Origin: Convivina intestini
Lineage (GTDB): Bacteria > Bacillota > Bacilli > Lactobacillales > Lactobacillaceae
Reading direction: 5' to 3'
Assembly (NCBI RefSeq): GCF_003096575.1
Contig: NZ_QEKT01000008.1
Span: forward strand, 1 to 64,000
DNA: 64,000 nt
Of the stretch, positions 34,004 through 41,804 are shown in pieces. The translations under genes and the position numbers were made by a program. Each line of letters begins with the position of its first letter. The first letter of the stretch is position 1. A model generated the notes under the pieces. It was not told the DNA's origin and ran no database searches. It saw nothing but the letters and a program-made list of their open reading frames with translations.

Positions 34004-34334
34004 AATTTAGTGCTAAAAGTTGAATTAAGGCTAGTGAGGCGATACCCACAATCACAATGATGACCAAACTTTTAGTTAAAATAGCACTAATCACGGTTGG
34101 CAAGGAAGCTAATAGATTAGGGTAATCAAGGCTTGGTAAATGGCCTAGATTTTGGTGAAATAGACTTTCAAACCATAAAGCTGACATGATAACAATTGGT
34201 ACAAAGCTTAATAAATCAACTACTTTGGCTGGTAATTGGAACCTTTTTAAAAGGACAAACGGTGCCACTCGGGAAATAAAAGTGACCAAACCACACATGA
34301 TGATGGTCGTTAAAATAAAATTAAAAGAAGGCAT
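34002..34334 (-). CDS. azlD: AzlD-like branched-chain amino acid exporter subunit
   Basis: Protein of 110 aa with four short helices; VTFISRVAPFVLL near residue 17 is the AzlD family pattern. With AzlC it forms an exporter of leucine, isoleucine, valine and analogues. The gene overlaps azlC by 14 bp, which supports a single complex. It is last in an rrf2-azlC-azlD operon. Confidence 0.85.
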   Translation of the reverse strand: MPSFNFILTTIIMCGLVTFISRVAPFVLLKRFQLPAKVVDLLSFVPIVIMSALWFESLFHQNLGHLPSLDYPNLLASLPTVISAILTKSLVIIVIVGIASLALIQLLALN

Positions 34335-35028
34335 TTTTAATCACCACCCCTAAAACACATCCTAGAATTGTTACTACGATTATTAATAATTGGCTGGGAA
34401 TAAAAATTAATCCCAAGAAAACTAAGAAAAATACTAATAAGACCACGCTTCCTTGTAATAGCAGAGGTAGGGATCGGTCATTGATAATTTGCAGATAAAG
34501 CAACCCAATAAACATGGCAATTAGGGCAAAACTTAGGCCGTATTTTTCAGGATTTTGGATATAGCCACCGACTAGTGCGCCAATCAGCGACGAGCACACC
34601 CAGGTAGCATAGGAAATTAAATTAACCGTATTGAACCAGGCAAAATTTAACTGGCGGTTGGTGAGATTACTTTTGTTCATGGCTAAGGCAAAACTTTCAT
34701 CGGTTAAGAGGGTACCTAAAATCACATTTTTTATAAGCGATTCATGCTTGACCAACGGCGCAACGGTCATGCTCATTAAAATCATCCGGGCATTTACTAG
34801 AAAAACAGACAAAGTGATAGCTAAGATGCTGTTACCAGTGGCAAACATGCCAATCATGATGAATTGAGCTGAGCCCGCGTAAGTGATTAGGGAAGTTAGG
34901 GTCACTAAAAGCGGACTAATACCTGCAGCGCGAGCGACGATACCAAAAGCTAGGCCGATGCCAATGTAGCCAAAAACAGTTGGCAGGGTTTCACGAACAG
35001 CGACTGTTGCTTTTAATTGGTTATTCAT
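34321..35028 (-). CDS. azlC: AzlC-like branched-chain amino acid exporter subunit
   Basis: Membrane protein of 235 aa. The family signature FGYIGIGLAFGIVARAAGIS occupies about 19-38, followed by SLITYAGSAQF. About six to seven helices are present. It partners AzlD as an amino-acid exporter. Its start overlaps the end of the Rrf2 gene by 8 bp, so the regulator is co-expressed with its target. Confidence 0.88.
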   Translation of the reverse strand: MNNQLKATVAVRETLPTVFGYIGIGLAFGIVARAAGISPLLVTLTSLITYAGSAQFIMIGMFATGNSILAITLSVFLVNARMILMSMTVAPLVKHESLIKNVILGTLLTDESFALAMNKSNLTNRQLNFAWFNTVNLISYATWVCSSLIGALVGGYIQNPEKYGLSFALIAMFIGLLYLQIINDRSLPLLLQGSVVLLVFFLVFLGLIFIPSQLLIIVVTILGCVLGVVIKNAFF

Positions 35029-35521
35029 GGGGCCTTTCCTCCTGATTTTGAGCTAATTGCGCCGGCCAATTAATTTTTAAAATCTCCCCCTGTCGATCTA
35101 AGGGAACGATTTCACTGAGTTTATGTGATTTAAGTGAATCTTTAAGTGCAATTTCGGCATCTTTAAAAATATTACCCGTAATTTGAACGTAGTGTTCGGT
35201 TAACGCTGGTGAAATAAACATATTACGGATACCGGTTAAATCATAGCCACTGGCGAAGGCTTCGGGACTTTCAACAGCTTGAAATAAATCGTAAAAAGTT
35301 ATTTCATCAATAGGGTGATTTAATGCATAGCCACCATTTTTAGAGGCTTCGGCCTTAATTAATCCCGCATCTTTAAGCTTTTTAGCTGTTTTTTGTAGAT
35401 AAGTGTGTGAAACGCCCATAGCCTGGCTGAGTTCGCCCGATTTTAAATAGGTATGGTCTGGCAACTCAGCTAACATCACCATTAGTGCTGCAGTTTGTAA
35501 AAATCCCTTGCTAAATTTCAA
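35021..35521 (-). CDS. Rrf2-family regulator lacking cysteines
   Basis: Regulator of 166 aa: Rrf2 winged-helix (SGELSQAMGVSHTYLQKTAKKLKDAGLI region, about 28-60), wing SKNGGYAL, then the dimerisation helix. The whole protein contains no Cys, so it cannot hold the Fe-S cluster used by IscR or NsrR. It resembles YwnA/CymR-type members that sense metabolites or partner proteins. It is co-transcribed with azlCD; two tandem palindromes upstream are probably its operators. Confidence 0.8.
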   Translation of the reverse strand: MKFSKGFLQTAALMVMLAELPDHTYLKSGELSQAMGVSHTYLQKTAKKLKDAGLIKAEASKNGGYALNHPIDEITFYDLFQAVESPEAFASGYDLTGIRNMFISPALTEHYVQITGNIFKDAEIALKDSLKSHKLSEIVPLDRQGEILKINWPAQLAQNQEERPHE

Positions 35522-35546
35522 AAATTTCCCCTAACTATTGACTTTA

Positions 35547-35578
35547 TATATCTGTGGATATAATATATCTATGGATAG
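35547..35578. promoter_or_regulatory. Tandem Rrf2-type operators
   Basis: TATATCTGTGGATATA (35547-35562) and TATATCTATGGATAG (35564-35578) repeat at 17 bp. Each is an inverted repeat TATATC-N4-GATA. TTGACT (35539-35544) with a TAATAT-like -10 falls over them. They lie between rrf2-azlCD and the rightward YhgE-like gene, so both may be controlled. Confidence 0.65.
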
Positions 35579-35645
35579 TAAAAAGCATTAAATATTACTA
35601 TCAAAAGTATAGATTAAGTAATCAAAATGCACAAGGAGTGTGGCA

Positions 35646-36725
35646 ATGATGCAGGGACGTAAGTTAAAATTATTGATTGTGTTATTTTTTATGTCTTTAA
35701 TACCAGTGGTTTATTCCAGTCTATTTTTAGGGGCTTTAATGGACCCCTACGGCAAGGTTAGCCAACTACCAGTAGCCGTGGTAGCTAAGCAGGCTAATCC
35801 GGTATTAACAGCAATGAACGAGCACCATCTTTTTAAATTGGAAAATGAAAATATCAATCAGGCGAACGCTGATTTAAAGCAAGGCAAAGTCTATGCCATT
35901 GTGCAATTTGACGATAACTTTAATGACCAATTAAATCAGTTTGTTAAAAACCAGCAGTCACCTACAATTACCCTGGTCACTTCCGAAGGATTAAGTTATA
36001 CCACTAGTAAGTTACTAAAAAATACCATGCTTCAATTTACTACTGAATACAATAATCAGCTTGGTCAAAAAATACTGACAAACCTGCAAGGACAAAACAT
36101 TCCGACTGGGGTGGGCCAGATTATTAAATTGCAAAATGAAGAACGTCATCCAGTTAAAAATAACGGGACAGCAATGGCGCCTTATATTTTCTCCCTAACC
36201 CTTTTTGTCGGTGATATTTTTATTAATCAGTTTGTGATGCGGACCTTGAGTCGTAAGCACCTGGATTTTGGGCGTTATTGGATTACTGAATTCCTAGTTC
36301 CTTTTATTATTGCTAGTTTACAGGTCTTCATCTTGCTGTTGGTTAACCAACTATTTATTAAGATCCAGATTGATCAGATGACCTTACTGGTGCCATTTGC
36401 CTTATTAGTAGCGGCAACCTTTAGTAGTATCATTGTGGCTTTAAACAAATTAATTCCAGGTATTGGTAGTCTCATGGTATTGCTTTTGACCATGTTACAA
36501 ACCTCTTCTTCAGGTGGTACCTACGCGATTGAACTGTCGGGCTCATTTTTTAAGACAGTTAATGCCTTTTTGCCAATGACCTATAGTATTGATGGCTTTA
36601 AAAAATTAATTAGTTTGAATAATGTTAACATCTGGCCAGAGGTCTTCATTTTATTAGCTTTTTTCGTCCTAGGACAGTTGATTTTAGTCCGAGCTTATCG
36701 TAAACATGAATTACCAGCACTTTAG
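35646..36725 (+). CDS. YhgE/Pip-like ABC-2-type membrane protein
   Basis: Protein of 359 aa from ATG 35646 (AAGGAG 7 nt upstream). Layout: TM1 at about 10-30, an extracellular domain to about 175 (LPVAVVAKQANPV matches the YhgE/Pip start), then five helices. It has no ATPase partner. It is divergent from the Rrf2-azlCD operon with tandem operators in the gap, so it may belong to the same regulon. Substrate unknown. Confidence 0.75.
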   Translation: MMQGRKLKLLIVLFFMSLIPVVYSSLFLGALMDPYGKVSQLPVAVVAKQANPVLTAMNEHHLFKLENENINQANADLKQGKVYAIVQFDDNFNDQLNQFVKNQQSPTITLVTSEGLSYTTSKLLKNTMLQFTTEYNNQLGQKILTNLQGQNIPTGVGQIIKLQNEERHPVKNNGTAMAPYIFSLTLFVGDIFINQFVMRTLSRKHLDFGRYWITEFLVPFIIASLQVFILLLVNQLFIKIQIDQMTLLVPFALLVAATFSSIIVALNKLIPGIGSLMVLLLTMLQTSSSGGTYAIELSGSFFKTVNAFLPMTYSIDGFKKLISLNNVNIWPEVFILLAFFVLGQLILVRAYRKHELPAL

Positions 36726-36786
36726 GCTTCCAATTTAGGCCTAAAGCTGTAAGATAAAGAAAAAGCATGAATTAGAGGATAGCAAA

Positions 36787-37281
36787 ATGAGTGAGTTACA
36801 ACAAAATATCGTGATTATTTTAGGCTTTTTAGGTGAGTGGTTTTTGTTTTCTTTTCCGCTCCTACAAGGTAGCTTAGAATTATCCGAACAAACTGATGTG
36901 ATTGGTCACTATAAAGAATCAGCCGGTCAATATCCGAAGGTATCACCCTGGTACTGGTTATTGCCACCATTGAAGGTGTATCTAGAGCGTGAACGGGTCA
37001 AGAAAATGTTAAAAAGTGGTAGCTTTTCCGGTGTTGATAAACGACAGCTACGCATTTTTTCGATGCGCGCCACGGCTTGGTTCTACGTGGCCATGGCCGG
37101 AGCCTTTAACGGAATTGGGAAAACTAAAGAAGTCTTGGAGCATTTTCACTGGTCGGAGTCAGCCTGGGTGTTTTGGTCAATTAATGGCGTCATGCTCATA
37201 TTGGGTGTTGCTAATGTGATTATCCGGCTTCGAATCTCTAAGCAAAAATTAGCTAAATCAAAAAGCGAGTCATTGCTATAA
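36787..37281 (+). CDS. Hypothetical membrane protein, 164 aa
   Basis: I do not recognise this family. It has three hydrophobic segments (about 8-28, 97-112 and 128-147) around a basic middle part (KVYLERERVKKMLKS). GAGGATAGCAAA stands before ATG 36787; the ribosome site is modest. It is followed by its own terminator. Function unknown. Confidence 0.6.
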   Translation: MSELQQNIVIILGFLGEWFLFSFPLLQGSLELSEQTDVIGHYKESAGQYPKVSPWYWLLPPLKVYLERERVKKMLKSGSFSGVDKRQLRIFSMRATAWFYVAMAGAFNGIGKTKEVLEHFHWSESAWVFWSINGVMLILGVANVIIRLRISKQKLAKSKSESLL

Positions 37282-37294
37282 TGGCTCGCCTTTT
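37261..37294. terminator. Bidirectional terminator
   Basis: Stem AAAAGCGAGTCATT / AATGGCTCGCCTTTT with a small internal mismatch. It overlaps the end of the preceding gene. Confidence 0.82.
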
Positions 37295-37295
37295 A

Positions 37296-37886
37296 TTATT
37301 GAATGTTAAAGTCGTACTTACGAATTGAAAGGGCAACTACAATTAATTCAACGGCTGTAAAGGTAATACCAATTGGTGGCCAGAAATAGACAGCGATAAA
37401 AACAAGAATGTTAATCAAGCCAAAGATTGGGCTTTTAAGTAAACCGTAAATGAACATTGACTGGAGATAATGTTCACGTCCCGTCTGCTCCTGAATAATT
37501 TCAGCTAGTAATGCTTGACTAATACCGTAATAGGCAATTGTCCAAGCTAGGAAAATAATTAAATAGAAATAAGCGGGGGCAACCTGAGTTGGGAAACGCC
37601 CCAACCAGGCCGCCGAAACTGGAATTAATGACATGGTAAAGAGCCATAAGTTATTCAGCCAGTAAATTTTAAGATTAAGCTTTTTCACCAGTTCGAACAT
37701 ATAGTGGTGATTAAACCAAGCTACACCAATAAATAAGAAGCCCACCATATAAGAAATTAGGTAAGGACCTTCATGTAGCAAACCCGTAATGTCGGCAGAT
37801 TCTGGTACCTTAAATTCTAAGACCATAATCGTGACAATAATTGGTACGATAGCATCAGTAAAGGCTTCAATACGACCTTTGTTCAT
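37296..37886 (-). CDS. TMEM175-family (DUF1211) potassium channel
   Basis: Protein of 196 aa with six helices. The conserved FSD motif appears as FTDAIVPIIVTIMVLE at residues 9-24, the ion-selectivity segment of bacterial TMEM175 K+ channels. Asn-Lys-Gly-Arg at the start is typical too. It is a single-domain channel subunit that would assemble as a tetramer. It is the second K+-channel type in this window. Confidence 0.87.
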   Translation of the reverse strand: MNKGRIEAFTDAIVPIIVTIMVLEFKVPESADITGLLHEGPYLISYMVGFLFIGVAWFNHHYMFELVKKLNLKIYWLNNLWLFTMSLIPVSAAWLGRFPTQVAPAYFYLIIFLAWTIAYYGISQALLAEIIQEQTGREHYLQSMFIYGLLKSPIFGLINILVFIAVYFWPPIGITFTAVELIVVALSIRKYDFNIQ

Positions 37887-37973
37887 AATAAATTCTCCCG
37901 TTTGTTAAAAAAATATTCAGCAATGAAACCATTGTACCGCAACTTTACTAGGAGATTTAAGTGTTAATGATAA

Positions 37974-38798
37974 TTATTTATTAGGCATGATCCAGTAGTT
38001 ATCTTGATTGTGATTTTTAACATATTCTGCAAATTCCGTTGATTGATAGGCCTTAGTTACGGCTTTAGCCCAAGGTTTGTTAGTGTTTTTCTTGTTTATG
38101 GTTGCAATTAGGAAATAATCAGGTTGAATATTTTCCGCTAATAATATTTTCTTAGTTGAAATTTTAGCTTCATAAGCATCTGATCCAGTTAAAATGATAA
38201 AGTCAAAATCATTTTTGGAACGTGGGATGGTTGAAGAATTCATCTCGGTAATATTTAAGTTGTATTTGTTAGAAGTGATATCTTTTTTACCAACTTTTAT
38301 CGGATTAACATCTTTTTTCAAAGTAATCCAACCGGCTTTTTCCATTAACCGATAGGCGCGTGCTGTATTAGATGGATCATCGGGAATGGCAATTTTGTCT
38401 CCATTTGATATAGCATCTAAGTTATCTTTTTGTGCGGGATAAATGCCGGTTGGGACAGTTGGAATTTGATTTAAAGCAGTGAGATTAGCTTTCTTTTCGT
38501 TGTTAAAATTTTTCATATAGGCGGTGTGCTGATCGACACTTAAATCAACCTGACCCTCATTTAGGGCAATATCAGCATTTAATAGGCTCGCAAATGATTT
38601 ATTTTTCACAGTGTAGCCCTCTTTTTCGAGAATTGGCTTAATACCCTGCAAAAATAAGTCACTATAAGGTCCGGGTGAGGAACCTAAAATGATGGTTTTA
38701 TCTTCGGTCTCCTTATTGCCCGGATGGTAAATAAAACTAAAGAAGAACAAACCAATCAAGCTGATTACTAAAATACTGATCCAATAACGTTTTTTCAT
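37974..38798 (-). CDS. MetQ/NlpA-like substrate-binding protein, membrane-anchored
   Basis: Protein of 274 aa from ATG 38798 (AAGTGAG 7 nt upstream); a GTG at 38810 is the alternative. One N-terminal helix (about 5-25) lacks a lipobox Cys, so it is anchored by an uncleaved signal rather than lipid. The NlpA/MetQ fold is marked by ILGSSPGPYSDLF and VDLSVDQHTAYM near residue 95. It should bind methionine or a related amino acid for uptake. No MetN/MetI genes are nearby. The gene sits behind a long attenuator-like leader with a Met/Cys-rich leader peptide. Confidence 0.8.
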   Translation of the reverse strand: MKKRYWISILVISLIGLFFFSFIYHPGNKETEDKTIILGSSPGPYSDLFLQGIKPILEKEGYTVKNKSFASLLNADIALNEGQVDLSVDQHTAYMKNFNNEKKANLTALNQIPTVPTGIYPAQKDNLDAISNGDKIAIPDDPSNTARAYRLMEKAGWITLKKDVNPIKVGKKDITSNKYNLNITEMNSSTIPRSKNDFDFIILTGSDAYEAKISTKKILLAENIQPDYFLIATINKKNTNKPWAKAVTKAYQSTEFAEYVKNHNQDNYWIMPNK

Positions 38799-38845
38799 AT
38801 TTTGACTCACTTTCTAATTCAGTACAGAAGAGTAGATTTATGGAC

Positions 38846-38882
38846 AAAAAAATCAGTAGGCGCACGGGCGTGCCTACTGATT
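38846..38882 (-). terminator. Attenuator terminator upstream of the MetQ-like gene
   Basis: AATCAGTAGG (38851-38860) pairs with CCTACTGATT (38873-38882), with a further CACG/CGTG inner stem. On the minus strand it ends in seven T residues. It lies about 50 nt before the ATG at 38798, inside the leader, so it must be bypassed for expression. Confidence 0.9.
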
Positions 38883-38940
38883 GGAAGTGATTTTGAATAA
38901 AGGATAACTTCACTAAAAATAACTTGGTCAGTCAGACAAA

Positions 38941-39016
38941 CCGTACAGGTACACCTAACTGAATATCATTTCTACTCATTTAGGGTACGGATAATAGCGC
39001 AATATCCGTATCCTAA
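38941..39016 (-). promoter_or_regulatory. Alternative-hairpin region of the met leader
   Basis: On the minus strand segment 1, TTAGGaTACGGATA (39016-39003), pairs with segment 2, TATCCGTAcCCTAA (38993-38980). Segment 2 can instead pair with segment 3, TTAGG (38958-38954) plus TACGG (38945-38941). The two folds exclude each other. This is the layout expected of an attenuator between a leader peptide and a terminator. Confidence 0.65.
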
Positions 39017-39034
39017 GAACAACAAATATCGCCT

Positions 39035-39121
39035 TTATATATGCATGCACATGGGCATCGACATGTATGCCATAGTTGACATACAGCAGGCGTTATTTGA
39101 GTAGCTTTGGTTATTTAACAT
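39035..39121 (-). CDS. Met/Cys-rich 28-aa leader peptide
   Basis: Open frame of 28 codons plus TAA on the minus strand, with AAAGGGGGG 9 nt before its ATG. Met codons occur at 1, 14, 17, 20, 22, 24 and 26 (the core reads MAYMSMPMCM), and Cys at 12, 13 and 25. Six Met in 13 codons is far above chance. It lies 25 nt downstream of a promoter start and is followed by alternative hairpins and a terminator before a MetQ-like gene. The product is probably only a sensor: ribosome stalling when charged Met-tRNA (and perhaps Cys-tRNA) is short. Confidence 0.75.
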   Translation of the reverse strand: MLNNQSYSNNACCMSTMAYMSMPMCMHI

Positions 39122-39152
39122 AATGAATATCCCCCCTTTGATAGTTGTGTTG

Positions 39153-39181
39153 ATTAAAACACGAATTGAAATGTTTGTAAA
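39153..39181 (-). promoter_or_regulatory. Promoter of the met leader
   Basis: On the minus strand TTTACA (39181-39176), 17 bp, TTTAAT (39158-39153). The predicted start near 39146 gives a leader of about 350 nt. Confidence 0.7.
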
Positions 39182-39347
39182 GAGAATCTTTGCACAAGTT
39201 AGATTAAATTAATTGAAAACATCATTCTTTTAGTAGAGCTGTCTAGAATAATTATTTTAAAAACTGGCTAGACGTTCCTGTGTAAATAATGATAAGATGG
39301 CTGAGATTAAGTCATTTTAAGAACTTGAAAATGAGGGGGACCAGCGA
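39182..39347 (+). promoter_or_regulatory. Upstream region of hom
   Basis: Gap between the met leader promoter and hom. TCTAG/CTAGA copies flank an AT-rich spacer (about 39242-39272). TAGACG with an ATAAGA-like -10 could be a weak promoter. No second leader peptide, T-box or S-box was seen. Confidence 0.35.
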
Positions 39348-40532
39348 TTGAAAATTGCGATTTTAGGACATGGAACGGTCGGACAAGGTGTTAGCGAAAT
39401 TATTAACGATGCTCCTGCAGGGAAAGGCACTGCTCAAATTGACATTGCCTATGTCTGGGTACGGCCGGAGAAGGCCCATGAACGGCCATATTACACAGCA
39501 AATTATCAAGAAATATTAGAAGATCCAACGGTTGATGTTATTGTTGAGGTGTTAGGTGGGCTTGAACCAGCCCGTACCATGATTCTAGCTGCCTTAGAAC
39601 ATGGAAAACATGTGGTAACAGCCAACAAAGCCGTTGTTGCGCGTTATTTAGTATTATTTAACCAAATGGCCGAGAAGCATCGGGTTAAGTTCTACTTTGA
39701 ATCTAGTGTTGGTGGTGGGATTCCGTGGATTATTAACCTAGAACGGGCCTTGCGAATTGATGAAGTCGACTCGATTCACGGAATTTTCAATGGTACCAGT
39801 AACTTTATCCTAGATCAGATGACTAAAACCGGCGCTTCCTTTGAGGACGTCTTAAAAGAAGCCCAAGATTTGGGCTATGCTGAAGCAGATCCAAGTGCTG
39901 ATATTGATGGTTTTGATATTGAAAATAAACTATGTATTAGTGCTGATATTGCCTATAATACCGTGATTGAGCCTGGTGATCAGCTCTTGAAGTTTGGTAT
40001 TCGGAATATTACAGCTGCTGACATTGCCTTTTTTAAAGAGCATAACTGGGTAGTGAAATTACTAGGCCGTAGTCTTCGCAAAGAAGATACCTATAGTTTT
40101 ATTATTGAACCGACCCTCTATCTCCCTGGTGAAATTGAAGCCGGTGTCCATGATAACTATAACTATGTTGGCCTGCGGGGAACAACCATTGGTAAATTAA
40201 GTTTTAACGGACAAGGAGCTGGTAAGTTGCCGACAGCGCATGCCTTAATGCAAGATCTTTTAGATTTGCAACAGGGGGCCAACCACTTGTACCAAGATTT
40301 TGACCAAAAATTAGTTTTGGATAATCGGCGTAGTATTCGAAATTATGTGATTCGAACGACGTTGGATTTGCGCCAGTCCTTTGCCGACTATGACCTACAA
40401 CAAAACGGCCCTTATTGGTTAGTAGCTGATATTAACGCTGAAGACTTGCATCGAAAAATAGCCGAGTTAATTCAGCAAGATGAACATATTTTCTTTGCCT
40501 GCTTAAACCGCCGTGCGCAAGCAATTTTATAA
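39348..40532 (+). CDS. hom: Homoserine dehydrogenase
   Basis: Enzyme of 394 aa that reduces aspartate semialdehyde to homoserine, the branch to threonine and methionine. It starts with TTG, with GAGGGGGA 8 nt upstream. The Rossmann motif is GHGTVGQGV; TANKAVV and FESSVGGGIP, then GIFNGTSNFIL and YAEADPSADIDG mark the catalytic domain with the conserved Lys/Asp residues. The C-terminal 80 residues are shorter than a usual ACT domain, so feedback by threonine may be altered. It is divergent from the methionine-sensing leader of the MetQ-like gene. Confidence 0.93.
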   Translation: MKIAILGHGTVGQGVSEIINDAPAGKGTAQIDIAYVWVRPEKAHERPYYTANYQEILEDPTVDVIVEVLGGLEPARTMILAALEHGKHVVTANKAVVARYLVLFNQMAEKHRVKFYFESSVGGGIPWIINLERALRIDEVDSIHGIFNGTSNFILDQMTKTGASFEDVLKEAQDLGYAEADPSADIDGFDIENKLCISADIAYNTVIEPGDQLLKFGIRNITAADIAFFKEHNWVVKLLGRSLRKEDTYSFIIEPTLYLPGEIEAGVHDNYNYVGLRGTTIGKLSFNGQGAGKLPTAHALMQDLLDLQQGANHLYQDFDQKLVLDNRRSIRNYVIRTTLDLRQSFADYDLQQNGPYWLVADINAEDLHRKIAELIQQDEHIFFACLNRRAQAIL

Positions 40533-40534
40533 AG

Positions 40535-40571
40535 CAAAAGGTAGCTAGTTTAATTAACTAGCTACCTTTTA
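40535..40571. terminator. Bidirectional terminator after hom
   Basis: Near-perfect stem AAAGGTAGCTAGTT / AACTAGCTACCTTT with T/A tracts at each side. Confidence 0.93.
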
Positions 40572-41069
40572 TTTTAAATAAAGTCCGTAGAGTTGCTGAC
40601 TCAATAAATCGCCGTGCTGATTACGAGCAATATTAGGTAATTCGCCCCACAAAGTAAAGCCATGCTTTAGCAGAAGATGATTACTGGCCGTGTTGACGGA
40701 AAAAGTCGTGGCTACTAAGTTATCAAAGCCTTGATCTTGGGCAATTGCCAATAACCTTCTTAGTATTTTAGTTCCTAATCCCTGACCACGATAGGCCATA
40801 TCTAGATAGTAGGAGACTTCGGCAGTCTGTTGATAACCAGGACGAATATTATAAGTTGATAGATAACCATAGCCGATTACTTCATGATCATCAACTAGGA
40901 CTAGCAGGGGATAATGGAAATTATCTAGGTGTTCCTCAAGGGCCACCATGCGCTGCTGCGGTGTTTCTGGTACTAGGTCTGCTGTGATATTACCGTGCTG
41001 GATGGCTTGGTTATAAATCGTAGTGATTCGTTCAAAATCAGTTCTTAGGGCTGGACGAAAGCTAAGCAT
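40569..41069 (-). CDS. GNAT-family N-acetyltransferase (phosphinothricin-like)
   Basis: Protein of 166 aa from ATG 41069 with GGAGG 5 nt upstream; the in-frame TTG at 41081 overlaps that site. The acetyl-CoA loop is YRGQGLGTKIL near residue 95, and the order of RPALRTDFERITTIYNQAI at the N-terminus fits the PAT/bar-like branch. The substrate is unknown; an amino acid or a small amine is likely. Confidence 0.85.
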   Translation of the reverse strand: MLSFRPALRTDFERITTIYNQAIQHGNITADLVPETPQQRMVALEEHLDNFHYPLLVLVDDHEVIGYGYLSTYNIRPGYQQTAEVSYYLDMAYRGQGLGTKILRRLLAIAQDQGFDNLVATTFSVNTASNHLLLKHGFTLWGELPNIARNQHGDLLSQQLYGLYLK

Positions 41070-41184
41070 AGGCGCCTCCAAAATAAAGTTAGAGGTATCT
41101 TAGCATAAGTTGGTTAGAATCTGAAATTGTATTTTTTAGATAACGGTGTTATCGTTTTAATAATTATCAGAAAGAAGAATTATT

Positions 41185-41739
41185 ATGAAAAAAATTGCGC
41201 TTATTATCGGATCTAACCGTTCGCAAAGAGTCGCCCTATCAATTGGGCAGTGGGCACTAAATCAGTTACAATCCGAGGCCTTTACCGTTGATATGATTGA
41301 TTTGGCAGATATTAACCTGCCTTGGTTGGATGAACCAGAAATCCCAGCCAAAGGAAATTATCAGTTAGAAAGTACTCAAAAATGGTCTGAGTTAGTCGCC
41401 AGCTACGATGGTTTTATCATGCTCTATCCTCAATATAATTGGGGTTATCCAGCTGTTTTAAAGAATGCCCTAGATAGCCTATATGCTGAATGGCACAATA
41501 AGCCAGTTAGTTTGATTTCGTATGGATCCCATGGTGGTTTTCAGGGGATGCAGGCTATGCGTTGGGTCTTGGCCGGTTTGAAGATGAAACAACTAGCGAC
41601 ACAAGTCGGCTTGATTATGACTGATGATATGGTCAATGAAGCTGGTCAATTCATTGATATTGAGGCGGCTTTAGCCAGTCAAGCTTTTAACCTTGATTTG
41701 CTACGACAAAATTTTGAACAGGAATTAAAGACTAAGTGA
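41185..41739 (+). CDS. NADPH-dependent FMN reductase family protein
   Basis: Flavodoxin-like protein of 184 aa. The FMN phosphate loop is IIGSNRSQR at 7-15, and YPQYNWGYPAVLKNALD at about 78-94 is the usual core. Such quinone or azo reductases supply reduced flavin or detoxify electrophiles. AGAAAGAAG precedes the ATG. It stands alone with its own terminator. Confidence 0.88.
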   Translation: MKKIALIIGSNRSQRVALSIGQWALNQLQSEAFTVDMIDLADINLPWLDEPEIPAKGNYQLESTQKWSELVASYDGFIMLYPQYNWGYPAVLKNALDSLYAEWHNKPVSLISYGSHGGFQGMQAMRWVLAGLKMKQLATQVGLIMTDDMVNEAGQFIDIEAALASQAFNLDLLRQNFEQELKTK

Positions 41740-41771
41740 TGCTTCTAGGCTGCTTGGTTGTGAATGTCTAA

Positions 41772-41804
41772 TAAAAGGACGTGCAATTAGCACGTCCTTT
41801 TTTA
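41772..41804. terminator. Bidirectional terminator
   Basis: Perfect 12-bp stem AAAAGGACGTGC / GCACGTCCTTTT and a T run; it also abuts the dapF stop. Confidence 0.93.

Noticed and set aside
38820-39146. T-box or SAM riboswitch upstream of the MetQ-like gene
   Set aside because: The T-box core GGTGGNACCGCG, the AGTA/specifier elements and the S-box/SMK cores were not found. TTAGGTGTACC only loosely recalls a T-box. The leader-peptide reading explains more of the sequence.
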